64,000 nucleotides of DNA from Bryobacterales bacterium KBS 96 (GTDB lineage: Bacteria; Acidobacteriota; Terriglobia; Bryobacterales; Bryobacteraceae). The stretch's first letter is position 1, and each line of letters starts with the position of its first letter. Position numbers and translations under genes: made by a program. Shown here in pieces: positions 1 through 8,248 of the stretch. The stretch is from NCBI GenBank assembly GCA_000381625.1, contig KB906767.1:2768629-2832628 (forward strand), given 5' to 3'. The notes beneath the pieces were generated by a model. The model was not told the DNA's origin, searched no databases, and saw only the letters and a program-made list of their open reading frames with translations.

Positions 1-2
1 CT

Positions 3-1034
3 ACGTTTCTGGCCCACTTAGGGCAATCCGATGAGGCTCTCGCCGTCTGGCTCAGTGCTCTCGCTCAAAAACCCGATGATGAAACTGCTGCCGCGCGAGC
101 CGCCAACCTGCTGCTGGAGGCAAAACGATATTCCGAGATTCCGCCTATGCTCGAAAAGCCGATCGCCGCGGCGCCGGACAACTACACCCTCCGGACGCTT
201 CGCTTCGCAGCCCTATTACGCGTCGGCCAAAAGGATCAAGCCATCGTGGAGGCGCGGATCATCGCTAAGGCGACCTCCGATCCGCACATTCTGAACAACC
301 TCGCCTATACCCTGGCCGATACCGATCTCGACAATGGCCTCGCCCAGACCCTTGCAGAGAACTCGCTCAATATCACGGAACAGGAATGCGCAATGGCCAA
401 CCTGAACAGCTTCGAAAGCTCGGACCTGGCGCGAGTAAATACCCTCGTCGCGATATGGGATACGGTTGGGTGGGTTTATTTCAAACGCGGTGACTTCGTG
501 CGCGCTGAAAAATACATTGATGCTTCCTGGCGATTGGGTCAGGCTGCCGACTCCGCCGATCACCTAGGCCAAATCTATGAAAAACAGGCTAAGCATGAAG
601 CGGCGATTCACATGTGGCGGCTCGCACTCGCCGCCAATGCCAATCAAAAGGACGCGAAAGAACGCCTGCAAAATGCGGGGGAGCCGCGCGTTGAACCCGT
701 TCGGACCGGACGCAACCCGAGAAGCGCTCAACCGGCTTCACCAGTCGAAGAACTTAGTAAATTGCGCACATTCCCTATTCCTGAACTGCCCAAGCAAAGC
801 GGAAGCGCCGAATTCTTTCTGCTCGTTTCAGGTCATGGAATCGGCGCCGCGCGGTTCATCGGCGGCGCCGTACAGACTCTTCAAAAGGCAAAATACAGGT
901 TTGCGTTCCCCGATGAAGGGCCGGAAAAGATCATTCGGCGCGGCATTCTGTCCTGTTCGACTTTGACTGCGCCTAGCTGCCAATTCACGTTCTTGCTTCC
1001 TTCAACGGTTCGGAAGGATACCAAGCCCGACTGA
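3..1034 (+). CDS. TPR-repeat protein, C-terminal part (gene enters from left edge)
   Basis: The reading frame is already open at base 3 and ends at a TGA at 1032-1034, so only the C-terminal 343 residues or so are present. The first 200 residues are helical TPR-type repeats (AYTLADT, GWVYFKRGDF, HLGQIYEKQAKHEAA). The last 80 residues (SGSAEFFLL, RRGILSCS, PSCQFTFLLP) form a non-TPR tail that I associate with large secreted acidobacterial TPR proteins, often with DUF3857 or transglutaminase-like domains upstream. Those upstream domains would lie outside the window. TPR arrays mediate protein contacts; the partner is unknown. It converges on the small TPR gene that follows. Confidence 0.8.
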   Translation, partial: TFLAHLGQSDEALAVWLSALAQKPDDETAAARAANLLLEAKRYSEIPPMLEKPIAAAPDNYTLRTLRFAALLRVGQKDQAIVEARIIAKATSDPHILNNLAYTLADTDLDNGLAQTLAENSLNITEQECAMANLNSFESSDLARVNTLVAIWDTVGWVYFKRGDFVRAEKYIDASWRLGQAADSADHLGQIYEKQAKHEAAIHMWRLALAANANQKDAKERLQNAGEPRVEPVRTGRNPRSAQPASPVEELSKLRTFPIPELPKQSGSAEFFLLVSGHGIGAARFIGGAVQTLQKAKYRFAFPDEGPEKIIRRGILSCSTLTAPSCQFTFLLPSTVRKDTKPD

Positions 1035-1060
1035 CGGCCGGTAGCCGCCGTTCCAGGCTG

Positions 1061-1378
1061 TCAAATCGGCAACAAACTCAACGCCGCTTCAATCTCCGAC
1101 CGCGTATGCGCATCTCCCTTGCGGTTGCACGCGTCGATTCCTCGTTCATAGAATCCTCGTGCTTCCTCAAGGCGGCCCAGCTTTTCAAGCACCTGCCCGC
1201 CGTGATAGTAGGCAGCGGTATACGTCTGGTCGTTTGCAAGTAAGGTTTCGAATTCGGCGATAGCATCTTCAAGCTGGCCGTTGTTTCCATATTCCATTGC
1301 CAGCCCGTAGCGGGCGAACAAATTTTTCGGGTCCTGCGCGACCATTTGCTTTAGCAGATCAAGGCGGTTCGTAGCCAT
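1061..1378 (-). CDS. Small TPR protein (105 aa)
   Basis: A compact cytoplasmic protein of about three TPR motifs (LFARYGLAMEYG, AAYYHGGQVLEKLGRLEEA), ending in a helix with ALSLLPI. There is no signal peptide or membrane segment. I chose the ATG at 1378 (MATNRLDLLKQM), because the frame upstream to 1423 adds 15 residues unlike a TPR start. Short proteins of this kind are common in Acidobacteria and probably act as adaptors; no specific function can be given. It is convergent with the partial TPR gene to the left. Confidence 0.75.
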   Translation of the reverse strand: MATNRLDLLKQMVAQDPKNLFARYGLAMEYGNNGQLEDAIAEFETLLANDQTYTAAYYHGGQVLEKLGRLEEARGFYERGIDACNRKGDAHTRSEIEAALSLLPI

Positions 1379-1680
1379 CGCTAGTATTGTCGCAAGCAAA
1401 GGGGTCGCAAGCGATGGCCACAAGATGTATGCAACATAGACGTGAAGGTAACGATCGTCCGGACCCGAGCCATGATCGCAACGAAGTAAAGCATGGCCCT
1501 GCGGGCTTTCTAGCCGTCTAGATGATCTTTAGGACAGCGGACCCCTCGCCCTGATCCTCAGTATAAGTAAATACACTGGTTTGGTCGGTCATCGACAGAG
1601 AATATGCCACGACGCGAATCACCGCCCCAATCGGAAATACTTCAGGGGACAGCACTCTAGTTCGAAAGGACGTCTACATC
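1379..1680. other. Intergenic region upstream of ADOP permease
   Basis: About 300 bases with no convincing gene. A 9-base direct repeat, GTCGCAAGC, occurs twice near 1389-1412. An AAAGGA ribosome binding site lies shortly before the ATG at 1681. I could not pick a -35/-10 pair with acceptable spacing, so the permease promoter is unassigned. Confidence 0.5.
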
Positions 1681-4176
1681 ATGAACACGATGCGATTGGT
1701 TGAGTCTCTCTCAGCGGCCTTTCGTTATTGGTTCCGGACCGTCCGCCACGCGCCTCTATTTGCGGCCACTGCAATTCTCACGCTATCGCTCGGCATCGGC
1801 GCGACGACGGCTATCTTCTCCGTGGTCAATGGCGTATTAATCAAGCCGCTGCCATATCCGAATGCGGATGAGCTCGTCAGCATCCGGCACTTTGCGCCTG
1901 GCATGGGGTTTCACGATGCGATTGGCATGTCGCCTTCGATGCTATACACCTACCGCGACGAAAGCCGCGTGTTTCAATCCCTCGGATTGTGGATGCCTGC
2001 CGCTGCGACCGTAACGGGTCTTGCCGAACCGGAGCGGGTGGGGGCTCTCGAGATTACATTCGGCACACTTCGGACACTGAATGTTCCACCGCTGCTAGGC
2101 CGGTGGTTGTTGCAGGACGATGACATGTCCGGCGCGCCAGAAGTCGTGCTGTTAGGCTACGGCTACTGGCAACGGCAGTTTGGCGGCAACCAGGATGTCA
2201 TTGGCCGCAGCATAACAGTCGATTCGCGGCCGCGCCAGATTGTCGGCGTGATGCCGCGTTCCTTTTTTCGTTTCCTGGGCCAAGATCCAGATCTCGTGGT
2301 TCCCCTGCAATTCGATCGCAGCCGGCTTCACCTGGGGGATTTGGGTTTCCTTGGAATCGCCCGGCTGAAGCCGGGTGTCAGCCTCGCAGCGGCCAATTCG
2401 GATGTGAGGCGCATGCTCCCCATTTGGCTGCGAAGCTGGCCCACGCCGAGTGCCGGTTTCCCCAAAAGGTTGTTTGAGAATGCACGCTTCGCACCGGCTC
2501 TAACGCCGTTGAAAGATGAGGTGGTCGGGAATATCGGAAACGCTCTCTGGCTGCTGCTGGGCGCCGTTGGGCTCGTGCTTCTAATCGCTTGCGCCAACGT
2601 GGCCAATCTTTTCCTCGTCAACTCCGAGGCGCGCGCGCACGAGCGCAGTATCCGGCTTGCCCTCGGTGCGGGCCGCATGCAGATGCTGCGCGATGCGCTC
2701 GCGGAGAGCCTCTTGTTCGGGGCAGTCGCCGGGTTACTGGGACTGGCTCTTGCCTATGGTGGACTTTCCCTGTTGCGCTTCCTGAAACCGGTGGATCTGC
2801 CGCGACTCGACGAGATTGGCGTCGACACGCAGGTCATGCTGTTTACGATCGCCATATCGCTCTTCTCCTGTCTGCTGTCTGGATTGCTTCCTGCGTGGAG
2901 ATGCGCAGGCTCGCAGCACTCCCTGGCTCTGCGAGTGGCCAGCCGTTCCGCCATTACCACTGAACGGCGCCATGCGCGAAACCTCCTGGTAGTCGGGCAA
3001 GTCTGTTTAGCACTCGTCCTCCTCGTGACTTCGGGCCTGATGCTTCGAACCTTCCAGGAGATCCGCAAAGTACAGCCAGGCTTCACCAGCCCCGAGCAGG
3101 TTCAGGTCTTCAGCCTCGCGATTCCCCAATCGCACGTGGAGCAACCGGAGCGTGTGATTCGCATATTAAACAACATTCTTGAACGGCTCGCCGCGATTCC
3201 CGGCGTCTCGGCAGCCGGCTTGGCGAATTCCCTTCCGATGGACTACACCAAGAACCAGAACCCGGTGATTGCCGAGAATGCATCCTATGAACTACCGCAG
3301 AAGGCGCCGATGCGCACGTTCAAGTTCGTCTCGCCCGGGTTCCTGAGGGCAACCGGAACCCGACTGATCGCCGGACGTGATCTGACCTGGACCGATATCT
3401 ACAACCATCGTTCCGTTGTCCTGGTGTCCGAGAACCTCGCCAAGGAACTGTGGGGCGCACCCCAGGCCGCTCTTGGCAAAAGAGTTCGCGAACTCGGCGA
3501 CAAAGTCCACTGGCGTGAGGTCGTAGGAGTTGTGCAGAACGTGCACGACGACGGCGCGCAAACACCGGCTCCTCCGACAGTGTACTGGCCATTTGCAACC
3601 GGGAATTTCTCCGGACAACTCTTGAATGTTCAACGGAACGTGGAATTTGCCGTCCGGAGTAATGCAGCAGGAACAGAAGCCTTTATGGAACAAGTTCGCA
3701 GAGCTGTCGGCTCGGTCAACTCGACCTTCCCGTTAGTGCGCGTACGCACCCTGGAGCAGATCTACGACCAATCTATGGCACAGACGTCATTTACGCTTGT
3801 CATGCTGGCCATTGCCGGCTCGATGGCGCTCGTTCTGGGTGTCATTGGCGTTTATGGCGTAATCGCATATGCGGTTGTGCAGCGAAGAGCCGAAGTCGGC
3901 ATCCGTATCGCGCTTGGCGCGCAGACCACTGCGATCACGGCGATGTTCCTCCGCCAGGGCCTGTCGCTGACAGGGATTGGAATTGCATTAGGCCTCGCCG
4001 CCGCAGCGGGATTGGCGCGGTTGATGTCCTCCGTGCTATTTGGCGTGACGCCGTTCGATCCACTCACGTACGGGATTATGGCGGCCGTCTTGCTCATTGC
4101 CGGGATGGCTGCGAGCTACATTCCTGCGTGCCGCGCAGCCGCTGCGGAACCAATACAAACGCTTCGAGGTGAATAG
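1681..4176 (+). CDS. ABC transporter permease, ADOP/MacB-like, without N-terminal extension
   Basis: 831 residues with the duplicated MacB-type permease plan. There is one TM helix near residues 26-50 (LTLSLGIGATTAIFSVVNGVL), a periplasmic MacB_PCD domain, and a three-helix FtsX block near 285-420. A second periplasmic domain and a second FtsX block close the protein (about 700-825, with GVYGVIAYAV and RRAEVGIRIALGA). Acidobacterial duplicated orphan permeases carry both halves in one chain and usually lack an adjacent ATPase gene, as here. Unlike the other two in this window it lacks the roughly 80-residue soluble N-terminal segment and has no padR neighbour. The substrate is unknown; macrolide or peptide export is inferred only from MacB. 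Confidence 0.9.
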   Translation: MNTMRLVESLSAAFRYWFRTVRHAPLFAATAILTLSLGIGATTAIFSVVNGVLIKPLPYPNADELVSIRHFAPGMGFHDAIGMSPSMLYTYRDESRVFQSLGLWMPAAATVTGLAEPERVGALEITFGTLRTLNVPPLLGRWLLQDDDMSGAPEVVLLGYGYWQRQFGGNQDVIGRSITVDSRPRQIVGVMPRSFFRFLGQDPDLVVPLQFDRSRLHLGDLGFLGIARLKPGVSLAAANSDVRRMLPIWLRSWPTPSAGFPKRLFENARFAPALTPLKDEVVGNIGNALWLLLGAVGLVLLIACANVANLFLVNSEARAHERSIRLALGAGRMQMLRDALAESLLFGAVAGLLGLALAYGGLSLLRFLKPVDLPRLDEIGVDTQVMLFTIAISLFSCLLSGLLPAWRCAGSQHSLALRVASRSAITTERRHARNLLVVGQVCLALVLLVTSGLMLRTFQEIRKVQPGFTSPEQVQVFSLAIPQSHVEQPERVIRILNNILERLAAIPGVSAAGLANSLPMDYTKNQNPVIAENASYELPQKAPMRTFKFVSPGFLRATGTRLIAGRDLTWTDIYNHRSVVLVSENLAKELWGAPQAALGKRVRELGDKVHWREVVGVVQNVHDDGAQTPAPPTVYWPFATGNFSGQLLNVQRNVEFAVRSNAAGTEAFMEQVRRAVGSVNSTFPLVRVRTLEQIYDQSMAQTSFTLVMLAIAGSMALVLGVIGVYGVIAYAVVQRRAEVGIRIALGAQTTAITAMFLRQGLSLTGIGIALGLAAAAGLARLMSSVLFGVTPFDPLTYGIMAAVLLIAGMAASYIPACRAAAAEPIQTLRGE

Positions 4177-4441
4177 CGCAACTGCTCTGATTACTCTGGC
4201 GGAACGGCCTGGTATGGCGCTGGTCGGGCGCCGGATTATCCGCGATCTAGTTGCCCAGTATTTACCGATCTTCGACGCTGCGGCCGCAACACAGCGTTGT
4301 CGGAAGCTAACTTGCTGCCGAGCCGTAGACTAGGATTTTCCGACCGGCCTGCATTCCGGTCAATTGATCACTTTCATGTCGCGCATCCCGGCCGCAAGCA
4401 GCCGTTTGCGCCGCGCCCTGGAAACGCGCCACACTATCTCC

Positions 4442-4741
4442 ATGGCGTCCCCTGTTGCCCGTCCTGTTGAACGCCGGTTGAGAGATCTCGCCGGCATCGG
4501 AAAATCCATCGAATCGGATCTTCGGCTTCTCGGCATCACCAGCGTTGACGAACTATCGCAGGTGTCCGGCGATTTTCTTTACAACGAACTGTCCCGCGCC
4601 ACAGGCGTCCGACAGGACGCTTGCGTCCTCGATACGTTCCGCTGCGCCGTGGCTCAGGCGCGCAACCCGGCCCTTCCGCCAGAACAGCGCAATTGGTGGT
4701 GGTGGTGGTCGCAGCAACGCAAGCAGGGCGACATCCGTTGA
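4442..4741 (+). CDS. Cdd1-like helix-hairpin-helix protein (pathogenicity-locus family)
   Basis: 99 residues starting at MASPVARP (ATG 4442); the frame runs further upstream but the conserved part begins here. It has a helix-hairpin-helix core (RDLAGIGKSIESDLRLLGI), then VDELSQ, and the family signature TGVRQDACVLDTFRCAV followed by an aromatic WWWWW stretch at residues 85-89. This matches the small Cdd1/mitomycin-resistance-like family (PF11731), whose HhH fold suggests non-specific DNA binding. The five consecutive tryptophans are unusual. It lies 27 bases before the Cys-rich gene and may be co-transcribed with it. Confidence 0.8.
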   Translation: MASPVARPVERRLRDLAGIGKSIESDLRLLGITSVDELSQVSGDFLYNELSRATGVRQDACVLDTFRCAVAQARNPALPPEQRNWWWWWSQQRKQGDIR

Positions 4742-4768
4742 GTTTCTATACTGGGGGATAGCGCGCCA

Positions 4769-5179
4769 ATGCCCTGCCCCTATTTCGAGCCGCTGAACCC
4801 GGTCGCCGAGCCGGCTTTTCAAAATGGCCGGCTACCGCTGATTGAGCAGTATAGCGGCGTCTGCCATGTCCATGCGGAACCCGCTCAATCGACGGAGAGT
4901 TGTTGCAACCATGGCTACGCGCGTGGACAATGCGAACGGTTTCCTTTGGCGGGGAGAAACGTGGCGCACCGATTTTCTCTCCTGGGCCAAGGCCCCGAGG
5001 AATTAGAGTTGGTTTTCATCGACGAGGAGGATTACGCGCCGGCTTTCACCCGCCGGCTGCATTTTTCGGTGAGGGGCAATTGTCTCAGCGAAGACGACCT
5101 CGATTCTTGCATTGCCGCCCAGGCCCTAGCGTTCTGCCGGAGCTATCTGCGCAAAGTCGCGTGCGCCGCGGGCGCGTAG
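4769..5179 (+). CDS. Cys-rich protein of unknown function, possible metal or Fe-S binding
   Basis: 136 residues. The N-terminal half carries MPCPYF, then CHVH, CCNHGYARGQC and a further basic segment; later cysteines are at GNCLSEDD, DSC and AFC. The spacing of C3, C32, C45/C46 and C55 resembles a metal or Fe-S ligand set. I recall similar proteins with a C-N-x-G-Y-A-R-G-x-C motif from Acidobacteria, but know no function. There is no signal peptide, so it is probably cytoplasmic. It sits between the HhH protein and the thioesterase, both on the same strand. Confidence 0.65.
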   Translation: MPCPYFEPLNPVAEPAFQNGRLPLIEQYSGVCHVHAEPAQSTESCCNHGYARGQCERFPLAGRNVAHRFSLLGQGPEELELVFIDEEDYAPAFTRRLHFSVRGNCLSEDDLDSCIAAQALAFCRSYLRKVACAAGA

Positions 5180-5204
5180 CGGACGCGTTGAACTAGCCTG
5201 CGGC

Positions 5205-5747
5205 ATGCCTCCATTTTCCGAAGCCGGATCGAGCATGACAACCGAAACGAAAACGACCGATCAACCACGCACTACGAGCGACAGTCGGTCTGAATACACG
5301 GAAATCTGCTTGCCAAACGACACCAACATGCTGGGCACGATGCTCGGCGGCCGTGTCATGCACCTTGTCGACGTCTGCGGCGCCATCGCCGCCATGCGCC
5401 ACGCGCGCGGTCCGGTCGTCACGGCCTCTGTCGACCAGATGACCTTTCTCCATCCCATCCATGTCGGCGAGTTGGTGCGGCTGAAGTCGCAGGTCAACCG
5501 TGTGTTTCACTCGTCGATGGAAGTCGGCGTGAAGGTTTGGGTCGAGAACCTGCACACGGGCGGAATGAAACACACGTCCTCCGCCTATCTCACTTTCGTC
5601 GCTCTGGATAGCCAGGGCGCCCGCGTGCGAATCCCGCCAATTCTTCCGGAAACCGAAGAAGAGCACCGCCGCTACGCCCAAGCCGCCAAACGTCGAGCCA
5701 ACCGGCTTGCGATGAAAAATAGAACGCGCGCCGAGCCCGAAGAATAG
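5205..5747 (+). CDS. Acyl-CoA thioesterase, hotdog fold
   Basis: 180 residues. The hotdog core covers about residues 30-135: CLPNDTNMLGTMLGG, RVMHLVDVCGAIAAMRHA and VTASVDQMTFLHPI. The N-x-x-G-x-x-x-G-G and following Asp are the active-site region of the YciA/BACH-type thioesterases that hydrolyse fatty acyl-CoA to free acid and CoA. The C-terminus is charged (EEEHRRYAQAAKRRANR), as in many members. The start is uncertain: ATG 5205 is used, while ATG 5235 (MTTETK) is equally possible; neither has a strong ribosome binding site. Confidence 0.88.
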   Translation: MPPFSEAGSSMTTETKTTDQPRTTSDSRSEYTEICLPNDTNMLGTMLGGRVMHLVDVCGAIAAMRHARGPVVTASVDQMTFLHPIHVGELVRLKSQVNRVFHSSMEVGVKVWVENLHTGGMKHTSSAYLTFVALDSQGARVRIPPILPETEEEHRRYAQAAKRRANRLAMKNRTRAEPEE

Positions 5748-5829
5748 CGGCCGCGCTTTGTAATTTCCCGGCACTTTAGGGGCGAAGCATGCCTCGCCCG
5801 CTGCCTTCAATACAAAATTTTGAGGTCTT

Positions 5830-6150
5830 CTACTCCGGCTCCGACTTGTACAGGTACTTGATGCAATGCTTGTACAGCAAAAGGTTGGGCTCACCGTCGC
5901 GATTCAGCTTAATGCAGCTTCGGTCGTACCATTCGACGACGCCTTCGAGACGTTCGCCATCCGTCAGGATGACTACCATTTGCGTCTTGCTCTGCATCTG
6001 CTTCGAGAAGTAGAACTGCTCGGCATTGGTTTGTTCCGGCGGCGCCGTTTTTTTAGCTGCGGGCCGCTTGTTGTTTTCTCTGATTTCCATGCGTCGGGTC
6101 CGATTAGGCGGAATTAAAATCTGATGCGGGCTGGCCACGTTGCTCTCCAT
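5830..6150 (-). CDS. hfq: Hfq-like RNA chaperone, divergent
   Basis: 106 residues from ATG 6150. A lysine- and proline-rich N-terminal tail (residues 1-40) precedes an Sm fold: EQFYFSKQMQ (alpha 1), VVILTDGERLEGVVEWYD (Sm1), and LLLYKHCIKYLYK (Sm2). Hfq forms hexameric rings that pair small RNAs with mRNAs. Here the usual Sm2 YKHAI reads YKHCI, and the tail is N-terminal instead of C-terminal. The gene starts 27 bases after holB ends on the same strand, so holB-hfq is probably one transcript. The ATG at 6171 or an internal one at MEIRENN are alternatives. Confidence 0.75.
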   Translation of the reverse strand: MESNVASPHQILIPPNRTRRMEIRENNKRPAAKKTAPPEQTNAEQFYFSKQMQSKTQMVVILTDGERLEGVVEWYDRSCIKLNRDGEPNLLLYKHCIKYLYKSEPE

Positions 6151-6177
6151 GAATTCGTCAGAACGAAGCACTTGCTG

Positions 6178-7227
6178 TTAGGCGCGCGCACCCTGCAACT
6201 GGTTACGTAATTCAATAATAACCGCATCGAGCGCTATTGTTTTTTGAATATTGCGCCGCACCAGTTGCGCCAACTCATCCACGGCCCGGATCGCCTTCTC
6301 GATCCATCGGAAATCGACTGTTGCCGATATGCGCGCAATGCGTTCTCCAATATCCCGGTTGCGCCAAGCCGCGGAGCCCTGCCATATCATTAAAATATCT
6401 TCAAGAATGCCGTAAGCGATCTTCAAATAGAGATCCAGCTTCTCGGTCTTTCGGTTCGAGAAAGATTCCGATGCCTGCACCCATGAGGCGAAGGGCGTTA
6501 TACCGGCGGCGCATTCGAGCAGCGCCAGCATTAGGCTCCGGCGCTCGCGATAGCGATCGAGATCCAGCGTGACGGCCATGCCGGGACAGCCTTCGGCCAG
6601 CATCGACCGCGTCTCACCCTCGTCCAGTCTCCTGTGGCGGACAAACGCTCGCATTTCATCATCGGACAATCTGGTCATCGGGAAGACGATCGAACGCGAG
6701 CGGATTGTCGGTAATAGATCGTAAAGATTCTCCGCCGTCGCGAACACAAGCAGGTGATCCGGCGGCTCTTCCATTAGTTTCAATAGGGAATTCGCCGCCT
6801 GTTCGTTTGCCCGATCGAGATGGTCGATCAGAAAAACACGGCGGCTGCCGTGCAGTGGCTTAAACTGCGCGCGTTCCTTCAGCAGACGCATCTGCTGGAT
6901 GGAAAGCTGGCGCAAAGGGCCGTCGGGGGCAAACGTCACGAAATCCGGATGCGTGGCAAATAGCAGAGGGTCGTCGGCGCGTTTATCCGCGGGCAGTTTC
7001 TCGCGTTGTTCGATCAGGTCCACATTCGCCGGGAGGCTCAAATCGTCCTGCTCGATCTTTTCGGCGCCGCCCAGCAACTGTGCCGCGAAGCGCCGGACCA
7101 GCGTCGCCTTGCCGACGCCTTCCGGACCGCCCAGCAGAATTGTCTGCGGAATCCGGGCCGAACCGATCGTCTGCGCCAGGGCTTCCGCAACAGGCGCATT
7201 GCCCCAGAAATTGTCAAATGCCTGCAT
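6178..7227 (-). CDS. holB: DNA polymerase III delta-prime subunit
   Basis: 349 residues. The AAA+ domain shows a Walker A GGPEGVGKAT near residue 35, FLIDHLDRANEQAANSLLKLMEEPP (Walker B/sensor region), and TIRSRS where the clamp-loader SRC motif normally lies. The C-terminal part (ILEDILMIWQG, LVRRNIQKTIALDAVIIEL) is the helical collar. Delta-prime is part of the clamp loader that places the beta clamp on DNA. The usual four-Cys zinc module of delta-prime/gamma is not visible. It is followed on the same strand by the hfq-like gene. Confidence 0.85.
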   Translation of the reverse strand: MQAFDNFWGNAPVAEALAQTIGSARIPQTILLGGPEGVGKATLVRRFAAQLLGGAEKIEQDDLSLPANVDLIEQREKLPADKRADDPLLFATHPDFVTFAPDGPLRQLSIQQMRLLKERAQFKPLHGSRRVFLIDHLDRANEQAANSLLKLMEEPPDHLLVFATAENLYDLLPTIRSRSIVFPMTRLSDDEMRAFVRHRRLDEGETRSMLAEGCPGMAVTLDLDRYRERRSLMLALLECAAGITPFASWVQASESFSNRKTEKLDLYLKIAYGILEDILMIWQGSAAWRNRDIGERIARISATVDFRWIEKAIRAVDELAQLVRRNIQKTIALDAVIIELRNQLQGARA

Positions 7228-7369
7228 GTAGGTAATTTCGCGTGCTGGACGACGGCGCGCTCCAGGCTGGAATCTCAGCGCCCGGCTGCGTTCGGTTCAC
7301 ATAGCCATGGTAACGCCAGAGGAAGGCCGCCTTAATGCTTCCGCACGGGCGCGATGACACGGCTCTCCA

Positions 7370-8242
7370 TCAGTAGCCAGCCAGGTGCAGAGCCTCCACG
7401 GCCGCTGCGGCGGCAAGACAGTATACGCCGAAGAGGTACCAGCGACCGCCCTCGAGCCACTGGCTCAGCCACTTCAAGGCAAGGAGGCCTGCGAAGAAGG
7501 CTAGAATCGCGCCAAGCAGACTCGGGAAAATTGCGGATGCCAGGCCCGCTCCTCCGGCGGCGTGCCCGGCGCGAACAAGCCGCAGCCCTTCCCGCGCAAC
7601 GGCCGCGGGAGTGAGGACCACGGCAAGAGCAAAGCTGAAGCTTTCGGCGCGTGATTTTGCGGCGCCGGCCAACATTCCCGTGGAAATGGTAGCGCCAGAG
7701 CGCGAAAAGCCGCGAAACGGGAGGCAAAACCCTTGCACAGCCCCGATGAGCATGGCCTGTCGCGAGTTCACTTCTTTCATGCCAGCAGTAGCTTCCACGG
7801 GATGCCGCTTCTCAAAAATACCAGCAATCAAAATCAAGACTCCCCCTACAGCTAATGCGGGCGCGATGAGCTCAAGATGGCTGAACAGATTCTCAATCTC
7901 TGCGCTTGGCGCACCTTGAAAAGCGGTCTTCTCGATGATCTTGATGAGGGCTCCGCCGATTACCGCCGTGAATACGGTCGCGACGATGACGCGACATGCG
8001 CTTTTCTTTAAGGCGGCCAAGCTCTTGAAATACGTCGCATGCCATTGACGCCAGAAGTAGAGGATTACCGCAAACATCGTACCGGTATGCAACATGACCA
8101 GAAGTAAGGTCATCGGGGGCGATGCCGGGTCAAGCCCCATTAACTTTTCAGCTACGACGACATGCGCGGAGCTTGATACCGGCAGGAGTTCCGCCAATCC
8201 TTGCACGATGGCAAGGATTAGGACATGTACGAACGACATCAT
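7370..8242 (-). CDS. uppP: Undecaprenyl-diphosphatase
   Basis: 290 residues, strongly hydrophobic, with about eight TM helices. Both family signatures are present: QGLAELLPVSSSAHV near residue 15 (the E-rich motif) and FRGFSRSGATIS near 175 (the RSG motif). UppP dephosphorylates C55-PP at the membrane so the carrier can be reused for peptidoglycan and other polymers; it gives bacitracin resistance when raised. It starts 6 bases after the stop of the DUF1479 gene on the same strand, so the two are probably co-transcribed. Confidence 0.93.
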   Translation of the reverse strand: MMSFVHVLILAIVQGLAELLPVSSSAHVVVAEKLMGLDPASPPMTLLLVMLHTGTMFAVILYFWRQWHATYFKSLAALKKSACRVIVATVFTAVIGGALIKIIEKTAFQGAPSAEIENLFSHLELIAPALAVGGVLILIAGIFEKRHPVEATAGMKEVNSRQAMLIGAVQGFCLPFRGFSRSGATISTGMLAGAAKSRAESFSFALAVVLTPAAVAREGLRLVRAGHAAGGAGLASAIFPSLLGAILAFFAGLLALKWLSQWLEGGRWYLFGVYCLAAAAAVEALHLAGY

Positions 8243-8248
8243 CCGAGT

